Assembly (NCBI GenBank): GCA_039807445.1
Contig: JBDHRG010000063.1
Coordinates: 1-18,360 of the forward strand
DNA: 18,360 nucleotides
Source of the DNA: JBDHRG01 sp039807445
GTDB lineage: Bacteria > Pseudomonadota > Gammaproteobacteria > Competibacterales > Competibacteraceae
Direction of reading: 5' to 3'
The position numbers and the translations under genes were made by a program. The notes beneath the pieces were generated by a model that worked only from the letters and a program-made list of their open reading frames with translations, did no database searches and was not told the DNA's origin. Positions 1-7,799 of the stretch are shown here, one piece after another (the first letter of the stretch is position 1; each line of letters begins with the position of its first letter).

Positions 1-5
1 CCGGC

Positions 6-1304
6 TCAGAAGCGCCAGTTCGCATAGGCCGCCATGAAGAACGTGCCGCTGTCGTCGTAGCTGCCGACCAGGTCGCCGCGCACCGGGCCGCGCTTGTCGA
101 CGTCGAGCGTTCCGCCGTAGAGGTACTCGACGCCGAAGCCGTAGCGCAGGTCCTTGCTCGCGGCGTACTCGGCACCCGCGGCGAAGCGCCACGCCGACCC
201 CGCGGGCAGCAGCGGCGAGACATCGTCCTCGTCCTGGAAACTGCTGTCGTAGGCGACGCCGAAGCTCAGCTGCCACGGCGTCGACAGCTTGTATTGCGCA
301 CCGAGCGCGATCTGCCAGGTGTCGTCGAAGTCGAGATCGGTGGTCAGCGAGCGCGGGTCGTTCGAGGCGACGCCGACCTCGACCTGGCCGAACTTCGACC
401 ACTGCTGCCAGCCGAGGCTGCCGAGCAGCGCCAGGCGCTCGTCGAGCTGGTGGTAGACGCTGGCGGTGACCGTCTGCGGCACCGTCACGCCGAGATCGAT
501 CTTGGCGTCGAGCAGCCCGCGCCGCGCGAGCAGCGCCTGCAGCCCGGGGCCGAGGCCGGAGAAGTCGGCGCGGGCCTCGAAGTCGAGATCGATCTCCGAA
601 GTCCAGGCGAGGCCGAAGCGCGTCGCCGGGCTCAGCTCGTACAGCACGCCGAGGTTGGCGCCGAAGCCCCAGCGATTGTCGTCGAGCTCGAGCTTGCCGT
701 CGGCCACATCGGGCAGCGCACCGAAGGGGCGGTTGTTGATCGCGACGCTGTCTTTCAGGATGCCGTACATCGCGACCAGGCCGGCACCGAACGACAGGTG
801 CTCGTCGACGCGGTAGGCGACGCTCGGCTGCAGCGTGACGCCGAGCAGCGTGCCCTGGTCGACGATGTAGCGTCCGGCCCAGTCGTTGCGGTAATTGAGC
901 GCCGCGCCGAAGTTGCCGTACAGGCCGACGCCGAGCTTGAGCCGGTCCGAGACGCTGTGGCTGTAGAAGCCGCTCGCCCCCGGGAACCAGCCGATCGGGT
1001 CGCCGCCGTCACCGCCGGACACGGTGTTGCCGGCGCCGCGGCTGAACTCCAGATTGCCGCGGATCAGCTGCAAGCCGGCGCCGATCTGGTCGCCGTCGAG
1101 GCGCACCATGCCGGCCGGGTTGTTGGCGACGGTGGCGGCATCCTGGGCGCGTGCCGCCCGCCCCGCCGAAGCCAGGCCGAGGTCGGCGCTGCCGATCTCG
1201 TACAGCATCAGCCCGCCGGCGTGGGCGGCGCCGGCCGCCAGCCCGAGGGTGCCGAACAACAGCCGCCGCCGGGTAGCCGGGCGGAACACGCAACGCTGCA
1301 CCAT
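6..1304 (-). CDS. FadL/TodX/OmpP1-family outer-membrane transport protein
   Basis: This 432-residue protein is a predicted outer-membrane beta-barrel that lets hydrophobic compounds (long-chain fatty acids or aromatics in this family) cross the outer membrane. A signal peptide of about 29 residues ends in AHA, followed by GGLMLYEIGSADLGLASAG and NNPAGM (residues 61-66), the N-terminal hatch signature of the FadL family. The chain ends in Trp-Arg-Phe, and a C-terminal Phe is usual for proteins inserted by the Bam machinery. The length matches the family. A GTG lies 21 bases further upstream (1325), but GGGGAGGAG sits just before the ATG at 1304, so I chose the ATG. It is divergent from the regulator at 1520, which may or may not control it. 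The substrate cannot be read from the sequence. Confidence 0.9.
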   Translation of the reverse strand: MVQRCVFRPATRRRLLFGTLGLAAGAAHAGGLMLYEIGSADLGLASAGRAARAQDAATVANNPAGMVRLDGDQIGAGLQLIRGNLEFSRGAGNTVSGGDGGDPIGWFPGASGFYSHSVSDRLKLGVGLYGNFGAALNYRNDWAGRYIVDQGTLLGVTLQPSVAYRVDEHLSFGAGLVAMYGILKDSVAINNRPFGALPDVADGKLELDDNRWGFGANLGVLYELSPATRFGLAWTSEIDLDFEARADFSGLGPGLQALLARRGLLDAKIDLGVTVPQTVTASVYHQLDERLALLGSLGWQQWSKFGQVEVGVASNDPRSLTTDLDFDDTWQIALGAQYKLSTPWQLSFGVAYDSSFQDEDDVSPLLPAGSAWRFAAGAEYAASKDLRYGFGVEYLYGGTLDVDKRGPVRGDLVGSYDDSGTFFMAAYANWRF

Positions 1305-1519
1305 GGCTTCTCCTCCCCTGTCCACGCCCCAATGCCGATTTCGGTGAATCGCCGAAGCAACACGTTCATATTAAAAAGATACAAAATTGCGATAACGATA
1401 CTCGTCGAAGATAGACGCCACACGAAGGACCCGCTACGCCGACGGCCGCAGCGGGTCGAAAACAGGGGATGACGCCGCCGGATCGGAAGGCCGGCGCCGG
1501 GCTGTGCGATCATCACCCG
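1305..1519. promoter_or_regulatory. Divergent promoter region between the fadL-like gene and the ModE-like regulator
   Basis: These 215 bases hold the only distinctly AT-rich stretch nearby (about 1365-1412). On the minus strand TTATCG and TAATAT are spaced 16 bases apart and are a reasonable -35/-10 pair for the fadL-like gene. On the plus strand only a weak candidate is visible (TTGCGA, then GATAGA 17 bases later). The 1440-1519 part is GC-rich and shows nothing clear. An operator for the neighbouring regulator would be expected here, but I see no strong palindrome. Confidence 0.4.
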
Positions 1520-2602
1520 ATGATCACGATCGAACCCGATTTGCACTGGCACTTCGTGCGCGCCGACGGTGCGCGGCTCGAACCGCTGGCGCTGCCGCTG
1601 CTCGCGGCGCTGGCCGAGCGCGGCAAGCTGACCGAGGCCGCCGCGGCCTGCGGCTTTTCGTACCGCCACGCCTGGGCGCTGCTGCGCGACTGGGAAGCCT
1701 TCTTCGGCGCGCCGCTGGTGGCGATGGCGCGCGGGCGCGGCACCCGGCTCACCGCGCTCGGCGAGCGCCTGCTGTGGGTCGAGCGACGGCTGCGCGCGCG
1801 GCTCGGGCCGCAGCTCGACAGCCTCGCCTCCGAGCTCGAGGCCGAACTCGCCCAGGCGCTCAGCTCGGCGCGACCGCGGCTGCGCATCCATGCCAGCCAC
1901 GGCTTCGCGATCGCGGCGCTGCGCGAGCTGCTCGCCGGCGACGGCGCGGTCGGCGTCGAGCTGCAATACCGCGGCAGCCTCGAAGCCCTGGCCTCGCTGG
2001 CGCACGGCGGCTGCGAGGTCGCCGGCTTCCACCTGCCGATCGGCGAGCTCGAGGCCGAAGTGCTCGGCCGCTACACGCCCTGGCTGCTGGCCGACGCCGG
2101 GCTGACGCTGATCCGCCTGGCGACGCGTACCCAGGGGCTGATGCTCGCGCCCGGCAACCCGCAGTCGATCGCCGGGCTCGCTGACCTGGCCCGCCCCGGC
2201 GTGCGCTTCGTCAACCGCCAGCCGAGCTCGGGCACACGGCTCCTGTTCGACCAGTTGCTCGAGCGCGCCGGCATCGAGCCCGGCCGCATCCGCGGCTACC
2301 GCGACGAAGAGTTCACCCACGCCGCGGTCGCGGCTTACGTCGCCAGCGGCATGGCCGACGCCGGCATCGGCGTCGAGACCGCCGCGCGCCAGCTCGGGCT
2401 GGACTTCGTGCCGCTCGCCACCGAGCGCTACTGGCTGGCGTGCCGGCGCGAAGCGCTCGAACGGCCGGCGCTGCACACGCTGCTCGAAACGCTGCGCAGC
2501 GCCGCCTTCGCCGCTGCGCTCGCGCGGCTGCCGGGCTACGACGGCCGCGGTGCCGGCGAGCTGGTCGAGCTCGCCGTCGCCTTCCCGGCGCTGGCCGGCT
2601 GA
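1520..2602 (+). CDS. ModE-like one-component regulator: N-terminal winged HTH fused to a periplasmic-binding-protein-like domain
   Basis: This 360-residue cytoplasmic transcription factor has two visible parts. Residues about 15-90 form a ModE/LysR-type winged helix, with GKLTEAAAACGFSYRHAWALL as its helix-turn-helix and a wing with RGRGTRLTALG. From about residue 115 (RLRIHASHGFAIAALRELL) to the C-terminus is a substrate-binding-protein-like domain of the kind fused to ModE-type DNA-binding regions, including VNRQPSSGTRLLFDQLL, a typical anion-binding loop. Relatives often sense molybdate, tungstate or a similar anion, but no such transporter is in this window, so the ligand is unknown. An ATG at 1469 is in frame but has no spaced ribosome site. 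The ATG at 1520 fits the usual N-terminus of the HTH, although its own ribosome site is also weak. It may autoregulate and control the divergent fadL-like gene. Confidence 0.8.
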   Translation: MITIEPDLHWHFVRADGARLEPLALPLLAALAERGKLTEAAAACGFSYRHAWALLRDWEAFFGAPLVAMARGRGTRLTALGERLLWVERRLRARLGPQLDSLASELEAELAQALSSARPRLRIHASHGFAIAALRELLAGDGAVGVELQYRGSLEALASLAHGGCEVAGFHLPIGELEAEVLGRYTPWLLADAGLTLIRLATRTQGLMLAPGNPQSIAGLADLARPGVRFVNRQPSSGTRLLFDQLLERAGIEPGRIRGYRDEEFTHAAVAAYVASGMADAGIGVETAARQLGLDFVPLATERYWLACRREALERPALHTLLETLRSAAFAAALARLPGYDGRGAGELVELAVAFPALAG

Positions 2603-2670
2603 AGGCTTGCCGCGCCTCGCGACGGCAGGCTACAAAGGCCGACCGCTCGCCGAGCCCGAGGAGAGTCCGC

Positions 2671-3504
2671 ATGCCCAGCCTGCCGATCCACCCCGCCACG
2701 CCGGTCGCCGACGCCGAGCTGGCCAGCTACCGCGCCTTCGCCGACGAGCTGATGCAGGCCGCGCGCGCCGCGATCGCACCGCACTTCCGCACGCGGCTCG
2801 CGGTCGACAACAAGGCCGGCGGCGGCGCCTACGACCCGGTCACCGAAGCCGACCGCGCCGCCGAGAGCGCGATCCGCGCGCTGATCCGCGCGCGCTACCC
2901 GGCGCACGGCATCTTCGGCGAAGAGCACGGCTTCGAGCCGGGCAGCGCGGGCTTGACCTGGGTGATCGACCCGATCGACGGCACACGCGCCTTCATCAGC
3001 GGCCTGCCGCTGTGGGGCGTGCTGGTGGCGCTGTACGACGGCGAAAAGCCGATTCTCGGCCTGATGGACCAGCCCTGGACCGGCGAGCGCTTCGCCGGCA
3101 GCCGCCTCGGCGCCGAACTGGTGACGCGCGACGGCGCGCGCGCGCCGCTGGCGACGCGGCCCTGCGAAGCGCTCGAACAGGCGGTGCTGTACTCGACCCA
3201 CCCCGGGCTGTTCGCGGCCGGCGCCGAGAAGGACGCCTTCGACGCGATCGCCGCGCGCGCGCGGCTGACGCGCTTCGGCGGCGATTGCTACGCCTACTGC
3301 ATGGTCGCGCACGGCCTGGTCGACCTGGTGATCGAAGCCGGGCTCGAGCCCTACGACGTCGCGGCGCTGATCCCGATCATCGAGGCGGCTGGCGGCGTGA
3401 TCAGCGACTGGCGCGGCGGCCCGGCGTGCTTCGGCGGGCGCATCGTCGCCGCCGGCGACCCGCGGCTGCACACGCAGGCGCTGAGGATCCTGGCCCAGGC
3501 CTGA
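2671..3504 (+). CDS. hisN: Histidinol-phosphatase, inositol-monophosphatase family (HisN type)
   Basis: This 277-residue Mg-dependent phosphatase is predicted to dephosphorylate L-histidinol phosphate, the penultimate step of histidine synthesis. The two-metal site of the inositol-monophosphatase fold is complete: GEEHG (83-87, Glu84), DPIDGT (100-105, Asp100 and Asp103) and EPYD (Asp229). The stretch RAFISGLPLWG just after DPIDGT, and YDVAALIPIIEAAGG near the end, are characteristic of the HisN subgroup rather than SuhB or CysQ. The ATG at 2671 follows GAGGAGAG at good spacing. The gene lies 68 bases after the regulator and converges on the transpeptidase gene. No other his genes are in the window, so the role rests on the subgroup motifs. 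A promiscuous inositol-phosphatase role is less likely. Confidence 0.85.
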   Translation: MPSLPIHPATPVADAELASYRAFADELMQAARAAIAPHFRTRLAVDNKAGGGAYDPVTEADRAAESAIRALIRARYPAHGIFGEEHGFEPGSAGLTWVIDPIDGTRAFISGLPLWGVLVALYDGEKPILGLMDQPWTGERFAGSRLGAELVTRDGARAPLATRPCEALEQAVLYSTHPGLFAAGAEKDAFDAIAARARLTRFGGDCYAYCMVAHGLVDLVIEAGLEPYDVAALIPIIEAAGGVISDWRGGPACFGGRIVAAGDPRLHTQALRILAQA

Positions 3505-3533
3505 GGCACGCGGCGGATGTGATCTTTAGACTT

Positions 3534-3553
3534 GCGCCTCGCGCCTCGCGCCT
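3534..3553. repeat. Short heptanucleotide tandem, GCGCCTC x 2.9
   Basis: Two full copies and six bases of a third copy of GCGCCTC lie in the 52-base gap between the convergent hisN and transpeptidase genes. It is short and may be chance in GC-rich DNA. I list it because a longer tandem of the same period occurs at 5530. No good terminator hairpin is visible in this gap. Confidence 0.6.
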
Positions 3554-3556
3554 TTG

Positions 3557-4102
3557 TTACGGAAGGATCCGGATCGGCGTGCCGGTGCGCACCGCGAGCC
3601 AGATCTCGTCCATCTCGGCGTTGTGCACCGCGATGCAGCCTTCGGTCCAGTCGAGGCTCTGCAGATAGGGCTTGGCCTTGCGCGGGTCGCTGGGCTGGCC
3701 GTGGATCATGATCGCGCCGCCCGGCCTGAGGCCGAGCGCTCTCGACTCCAGCCGATCGTCGACGCTCGGGTACGAGATGCTCAGGGCCTTGTAGAACTGG
3801 CTGTTCCCCTTGCGCCAGTTGATCACGTACTCGCCCTCGGGCGTGCGGCCGTCGCCCTCGGCGAGCTTGTCGCCGACCGGGTTGCGGCCGAGCGACACCT
3901 TGTAGCTGCGGAAGGGCTGGCCGTCCTTGATCAGGTAGAGCCGGCGCTCGCCCTTCTTGACCAGCACCAGGTCGGCCGCCTGCGGCGGCGCGGGGCCGGT
4001 GGCGACGGTTTCGATTCCGCTCGGCCCGGTAGACGAGCATGCGGCGAGCAGCAGCGCGAGCGGCAGGACTCGCAGGGAATGCCAAGGACGCAGAACAGAC
4101 AT
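3557..4102 (-). CDS. L,D-transpeptidase (YkuD family), predicted lipoprotein
   Basis: This 181-residue envelope enzyme is predicted to form 3-3 peptidoglycan crosslinks or attach proteins to peptidoglycan. Starting at 4102 the N-terminus has Arg residues, a hydrophobic stretch and the lipobox LAAC (Cys22), so it should be lipidated. The YkuD domain runs from about residue 45 to the end. The conserved His is in IMIHG (His134) and the catalytic Cys in TEGCIAV (Cys156), where the usual S-[HK]-G-C is T-E-G-C. An in-frame ATG at 4189 would place 29 extra residues before the signal, so it is unlikely. The ribosome site for 4102 is weak. It converges on hisN and is divergent from dapC. It could alternatively be an ErfK/YafK-type enzyme with another crosslink role. 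Confidence 0.85.
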   Translation of the reverse strand: MSVLRPWHSLRVLPLALLLAACSSTGPSGIETVATGPAPPQAADLVLVKKGERRLYLIKDGQPFRSYKVSLGRNPVGDKLAEGDGRTPEGEYVINWRKGNSQFYKALSISYPSVDDRLESRALGLRPGGAIMIHGQPSDPRKAKPYLQSLDWTEGCIAVHNAEMDEIWLAVRTGTPIRILP

Positions 4103-4267
4103 CGCGGTACCGGTCTCGGGATCGCAGGGGTTGAAACGAAACGTGTGGCTGGCGCCTCGGCGCCGGCTTCTCCCATGCTCCGGCATCATTTTCGAATATC
4201 GGCCGGATCGACCCGGTAGCCTAGCACGCCCCTCCCCCGACGCCTATGGCCATCGGACGCGCTTCGC

Positions 4268-4273
4268 TATACT
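4268..4273 (+). promoter_or_regulatory. Candidate -10 element for dapC
   Basis: TATACT lies 27 bases before the dapC start and would give a leader of about 20 bases. No good -35 hexamer is visible at the expected distance, so this is tentative. The rest of the 197-base gap between the transpeptidase and dapC shows no other clear signal. Confidence 0.35.
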
Positions 4274-4299
4274 CGGCCGCTCGCCCCGAGGGAGCGCCG

Positions 4300-5502
4300 A
4301 TGAACCCCCGCCTGTCGCGACTGCAGACCTACCCGTTCGAGAAGCTGAATCGGCTCAAGGCCGGGACGGTCGCGCCGGCGGCGCTGGAGCACATCCCGCT
4401 GTACATCGGCGAGCCGCAGCACCCGGCCCCCGCACTCGCGCTCGAGGCGCTGACCGGCAACCTGTCGACGCTGTCGGCGTATCCGGTCACCAGGGGCATC
4501 CCGGCGCTGCGCGAAGCGATCGCGCGCTGGGCCACGGTGCGCTTCGGTCTGCCCGCCGGCGCGCTCGACCCCGAGCGGCACGTGATCCCGGTCTCGGGCA
4601 CGCGCGAGGCGCTGTTCGCCTTCGCCCAGGCGGTGGTCGACGCCTGCGCCAGCCAGCGCCCGCTGGTGCTGATGCCGAACCCCTTCTACCAGATCTACGA
4701 GGGCGCGGCGCTGCTCGCCGGCGCCGAGCCGCATTTCCTGAACTGCGCGCAGGAGACCGGCTTCCTGCCCGACTACGACGCGGTCCCCGACGCGGTCTGG
4801 GCGCGCTGCCAGCTGCTGTACCTGTGCTCGCCGGGCAACCCGACCGGCGCGGTGACACCGATCGAGACGCTGATCGGGCTGATCGCCAAGGCCGACGAGC
4901 ACGGTTTCGTGATCGCTGCCGACGAGTGCTACTCGGAGATCTATTTCGACGAGGCCGCGCCGCCGGTCGGCCTGCTCGAAGCCTGCGCCCGCATCGGCCG
5001 CAGCGACTTCCGCCGCTGCGTGGTGTTCCACTCGCTGTCGAAGCGCTCGAACCTGCCGGGGCTGCGCTCGGGTTTCGTCGCCGGCGACGCCGACATCGTC
5101 GCCCAGTTCCTGCTGTACCGCACCTACCACGGCTGCGCGCTGCCGGGCTACGTGCAGGCGGCTTCGGTCGCGGCGTGGAACGACGAAGACCACGTGCGCG
5201 CCAACCGCGCGCAGTACCGCACCAAGTTCGACGCGGTGCTCGACATCCTGCGACCGGTGCTCGACGTGAGCCGTCCCGATGCGGCGTTCTACCTGTGGCC
5301 GCGCACGCCCCTGCCCGATACCGATTTCACCCGCCGGCTGTTCGAGGCGCAGAACGTCACCGTGCTCCCCGGAAGCTTCATGGCGCGCGGCACCGCGACC
5401 GGCAACCCCGGCGAGCGGCGCGTGCGCATCGCGCTGGTGGCGACGCTGGCCGAATGCGTCGAGGCGGCGCAGCGCCTGCGTGCGTTCGTCGAGAGCTTGT
5501 GA
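4300..5502 (+). CDS. dapC: N-succinyldiaminopimelate aminotransferase
   Basis: This 400-residue PLP enzyme transfers an amino group from glutamate to N-succinyl-2-amino-6-oxopimelate in the succinylase branch of lysine/diaminopimelate synthesis. It is a class I/II aminotransferase: YPVTRGIPALREAI (61-74), the Asn of CSPGNPTGAV (176-185), the Asp of AADEC (206-210), the Schiff-base Lys248 in FHSLSKRSN and the Arg motif RSGF. The N-terminal LQTYPFEKLNRLKAG and the length match the DapC subfamily of beta- and gammaproteobacteria. The ATG at 4300 follows GAGGGAG; an upstream in-frame ATG at 4246 lacks a ribosome site. dapD follows 102 bases downstream, consistent with a dapCD operon. DapC rather than ArgD is supported by the subfamily motifs and by dapD next door. 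Confidence 0.93.
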   Translation: MNPRLSRLQTYPFEKLNRLKAGTVAPAALEHIPLYIGEPQHPAPALALEALTGNLSTLSAYPVTRGIPALREAIARWATVRFGLPAGALDPERHVIPVSGTREALFAFAQAVVDACASQRPLVLMPNPFYQIYEGAALLAGAEPHFLNCAQETGFLPDYDAVPDAVWARCQLLYLCSPGNPTGAVTPIETLIGLIAKADEHGFVIAADECYSEIYFDEAAPPVGLLEACARIGRSDFRRCVVFHSLSKRSNLPGLRSGFVAGDADIVAQFLLYRTYHGCALPGYVQAASVAAWNDEDHVRANRAQYRTKFDAVLDILRPVLDVSRPDAAFYLWPRTPLPDTDFTRRLFEAQNVTVLPGSFMARGTATGNPGERRVRIALVATLAECVEAAQRLRAFVESL

Positions 5503-5529
5503 AGTGTGAGGAGAGAGGGGCAAAAGCGC

Positions 5530-5583
5530 CACCCCTCACCCCTCACCCCTCACCCCTCACCCCTCACCCCTCACCCCTCACCC
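5530..5583. repeat. Heptanucleotide tandem repeat CACCCCT x 7.7 between dapC and dapD
   Basis: Seven perfect copies of CACCCCT plus five bases of an eighth occupy 54 bases of the 102-base dapC-dapD spacer. The repeat ends seven bases before the dapD ribosome site AAGGAGA. The minus strand reads GGGGTGA repeatedly, that is, consecutive GGGG runs separated by three bases, a textbook G-quadruplex pattern on the transcription template. Such tandems are prone to copy-number change. The repeat is noncoding, although an open frame runs through it into dapD. Confidence 0.97.
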
Positions 5584-5604
5584 TTTTCCAAGGAGAAACC
5601 GAAG

Positions 5605-6423
5605 ATGGACAAGCTCCAGTCCCTGATCGAAAGCGCGTTCGAGAACCGCGCCGAGTTCTCGCCGGACAGCCACCCCGCCGAGGTCAGGGCGGCGGTCGCG
5701 GAAGCGCTGGCGCTGCTCGAGGCCGGCCAGGCGCGCGTCGCCGAAAAGCAGGGCGGCGACTGGGTGGTCAACCAGTGGCTGAAGAAGGCGGTGCTGCTGT
5801 CGTTTCGCCTGAACGACAACCGCGTGATGGGCGAAGGCCCGCTGCAGGCCTTCGACAAGGTCGACACCCGCTTCGGCCGCTTCGACGAAGCCGCCTTCCG
5901 CGCGGCCGGCGTGCGCGTGGTGCCGGGTGCGGTGGTGCGCGCCGGTGCCTACGTCGCCCCGGGTGCGGTGCTGATGCCGTCGTTCGTCAACATCGGCGCG
6001 CACGTCGGCGCCGGCACCATGGTCGACACCTGGGCGACGGTCGGTTCGTGCGCGCAGATCGGCAAGAACGTGCACCTGTCGGGCGGTGTCGGCATCGGCG
6101 GCGTGCTCGAACCGCTGCAGGCCGGCCCGACCATCATCGAAGACGACTGCTTCATCGGCGCGCGCTCGGAAGTGGTCGAGGGCGTGATCGTCGAGCAGGG
6201 CTCGGTGCTGTCGATGGGCGTGTACATCGGCCAGTCGACCAAGATCTACAACCGCCTGAGCGGCGAGGTCAGCTACGGCCGCGTCCCGGCCGGCTCGGTC
6301 GTGGTGCCGGGCTCGCTGCCCTCGTCGGACGGCAAGTACAGCCTGTACTGCGCGGTGATCATCAAGCAGGTCGACGCGAAGACCCGCGGCAAGGTCGGCA
6401 TCAACGAGCTCTTGCGCGACTGA
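5605..6423 (+). CDS. dapD: 2,3,4,5-tetrahydropyridine-2,6-dicarboxylate N-succinyltransferase
   Basis: This 272-residue cytoplasmic trimer is predicted to transfer succinyl from succinyl-CoA to tetrahydrodipicolinate, the step before DapC. A helical N-terminal domain (to about residue 100) is followed by a left-handed beta-helix of hexapeptide repeats (about 104-230), seen as VVPGAVVRAGAYVAPGAVLM and the following turns. The diagnostic DapD stretches FVNIGAHVGAGTMVDTWATV (127-146), HLSGGVGIGGVLEP (157-170) and EDDCFIGARSEVVEGV (179-194) are all present. The length matches the family. The frame is open upstream through the CACCCCT repeat, but the ATG at 5605 follows AAGGAGA at good spacing and begins MDKLQSLIESAFE, the usual N-terminus. 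Expression may depend on the repeat in the spacer. Confidence 0.96.
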   Translation: MDKLQSLIESAFENRAEFSPDSHPAEVRAAVAEALALLEAGQARVAEKQGGDWVVNQWLKKAVLLSFRLNDNRVMGEGPLQAFDKVDTRFGRFDEAAFRAAGVRVVPGAVVRAGAYVAPGAVLMPSFVNIGAHVGAGTMVDTWATVGSCAQIGKNVHLSGGVGIGGVLEPLQAGPTIIEDDCFIGARSEVVEGVIVEQGSVLSMGVYIGQSTKIYNRLSGEVSYGRVPAGSVVVPGSLPSSDGKYSLYCAVIIKQVDAKTRGKVGINELLRD

Positions 6424-6457
6424 TTCGACCCAAAGCCGCCGTGAGGCGATGCCCGTC

Positions 6458-6480
6458 CCCTCCCCTCTCGCGGAGGAGGG
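6458..6480 (+). terminator. Candidate hairpin after dapD
   Basis: CCCT-CC-CCTC and GAGG-AGGG form an 8-bp stem with a 2-base bulge and the loop TCGCG, 34 bases after the dapD stop. Only a short TT follows, so it is a weak intrinsic terminator at best. The rest of the gap up to 6613 shows CTGCC-AATCC-GGCAG, a small hairpin of unknown role, and TAGCAT as a weak -10 candidate for the next gene. Confidence 0.35.
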
Positions 6481-6613
6481 TTCAACTCGCTCAGCGCACG
6501 CCGATTTCGGGTTTTCGCCGGCATTTTCTGCGCTCCGCGCCTGCCAATCCGGCAGAGGCTGCGGTTTGCGCCTTGCTAGCATGGGCGGGCTCTGCAACCA
6601 CTCAAGAATCGAC

Positions 6614-7759
6614 ATGAACAAGACCGTCGAGACGATCGAGCTGCTGTCCCCGGCTCCCGGCACCCGCCGCAGCCTGCGCGTGCACCGCTACGGAATACCG
6701 GGCGCCGCGCCCAAGGTCTACATCCAGGCCGCGCTGCACGCCGACGAGCACCCGGGACTTCTGGTCGCGCAGCACTTGATCGCGCTTCTCGACCGGGCGG
6801 CGGCCGACGGGCGCGTGCGCGGCGAGATCGTCGTCGTGCCGGTCGCCAACCCGATCGGGCTGAGCCAGCACCTGAACGGCCACCAGCCGGGGCGCTACGA
6901 TTTCGAAACCGGCGGCAACTTCAACCGCGACTTCCCCGACCTCGCGCCCGAGCTGATCGAGCGCCTGCGCGGCCGCCTCGGCTCCGAACGCGCGGCCAAC
7001 CGCGAGCGGGTCCGCACCGTGCTGCGCGAGCTCGCCACCGCGCTGGTGCCCGAGCGCGAAGCCGACGACCTCAAGATCCGGCTGCTCGGGCTGGCGATCG
7101 ATGCCGACATCGTGCTCGACCTGCACTGCGACTTCGCTGCCCTGATGCACCTGTACGCTTCGCGCCACCACCGCGAGCTGGCCGAGGCGCTGGGGCGCGA
7201 GCTGGGTGCGGCGGTGCTGATGCTCGAGGAAGAGGCGGGCGGGCGCCCGTTCGACGAATCCTGCGCCGGCCCCTGGTGGAAGCTCGCTGCGGCGCTGGGC
7301 CCGGAGACGGCGCTGGATGCGGCGTGCTTCGCGGCCACCGTCGAGCTGCGCGGCCAGGCCGACGTCGACGATGCGCTCGCGGCCGACGATGCCGAGCGGC
7401 TGCTGCGCTTCCTGGCGCGCCAAGGCGCGCTGGCCGGCGAGCCCGAACCCGCCGGGCACGCAACGATGCTCACGGTGCCGCTGGAGGGCGTCGACGTGGT
7501 GCGTGCCCCCCGGGCCGGCATCGTCGCCTACCGCAAGCGCCTCGGCGACCGGGTCGAGCGCGGCGAGATCGTCGCCGAAATCGTCGACCTCGAGGCGGCC
7601 GATCCCGTCCACGGACGCACGCCGGTCGTCAGCCGGGCGAGCGGGCTGCTGTTCACCAGCGCCGACCGCAAGCTGGCGCGCCCGGGCCAGCAGCTCTGCA
7701 AGGTGGCCGGTCGCGAGCCGCTCGAGTACCGCAAGCCGGGCAAGCTGCTCGCGGACTGA
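6614..7759 (+). CDS. Succinylglutamate desuccinylase/aspartoacylase (AstE/AspA) family zinc hydrolase
   Basis: This 381-residue protein has the complete metal site of the family. HADE (His42, Glu45) and DLHCD (His171) supply the zinc ligands, GNFNRDFPD (101-109) the Asn-Arg-Asp substrate motif, and ATVELRG (Glu244) the catalytic Glu. The C-terminal 100 residues (VRAPRAGIVAYRKRLGDRV onward) resemble the biotinyl-like barrel common in this group. The family removes acyl groups from N-acyl amino acids. The exact substrate is not readable. It is 190 bases after dapD with a possible terminator between, so it may have its own promoter. No ast operon genes are nearby, which argues against AstE of arginine breakdown. 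Its place after dapCD raises the possibility of an N-succinyl amino-acid substrate, but that is a guess. The ATG at 6614 lacks an obvious ribosome site. Confidence 0.82.
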   Translation: MNKTVETIELLSPAPGTRRSLRVHRYGIPGAAPKVYIQAALHADEHPGLLVAQHLIALLDRAAADGRVRGEIVVVPVANPIGLSQHLNGHQPGRYDFETGGNFNRDFPDLAPELIERLRGRLGSERAANRERVRTVLRELATALVPEREADDLKIRLLGLAIDADIVLDLHCDFAALMHLYASRHHRELAEALGRELGAAVLMLEEEAGGRPFDESCAGPWWKLAAALGPETALDAACFAATVELRGQADVDDALAADDAERLLRFLARQGALAGEPEPAGHATMLTVPLEGVDVVRAPRAGIVAYRKRLGDRVERGEIVAEIVDLEAADPVHGRTPVVSRASGLLFTSADRKLARPGQQLCKVAGREPLEYRKPGKLLAD

Positions 7760-7799
7760 GGAGGGAAGATCAGCGAATTCCAACAGTTGCGCGCGCATT

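Noticed and set aside
5530..5583. CACCCCT repeats as a CRISPR array
   Set aside because: The units are seven bases with no spacers and no cas genes are near; this is a simple tandem repeat.
5506..5604. A longer DapD starting at GTG 5506 and translating the repeat
   Set aside because: The extension would be a Pro/His/Ser/Thr repeat peptide absent from the family, and the ATG at 5605 has a good ribosome site and the normal DapD N-terminus.
3957..6617. An 886-codon plus-strand frame across the transpeptidase, dapC and dapD
   Set aside because: It is an Arg/Ala/Gly-rich shadow in another frame of dapC and dapD and lacks any recognisable domain.
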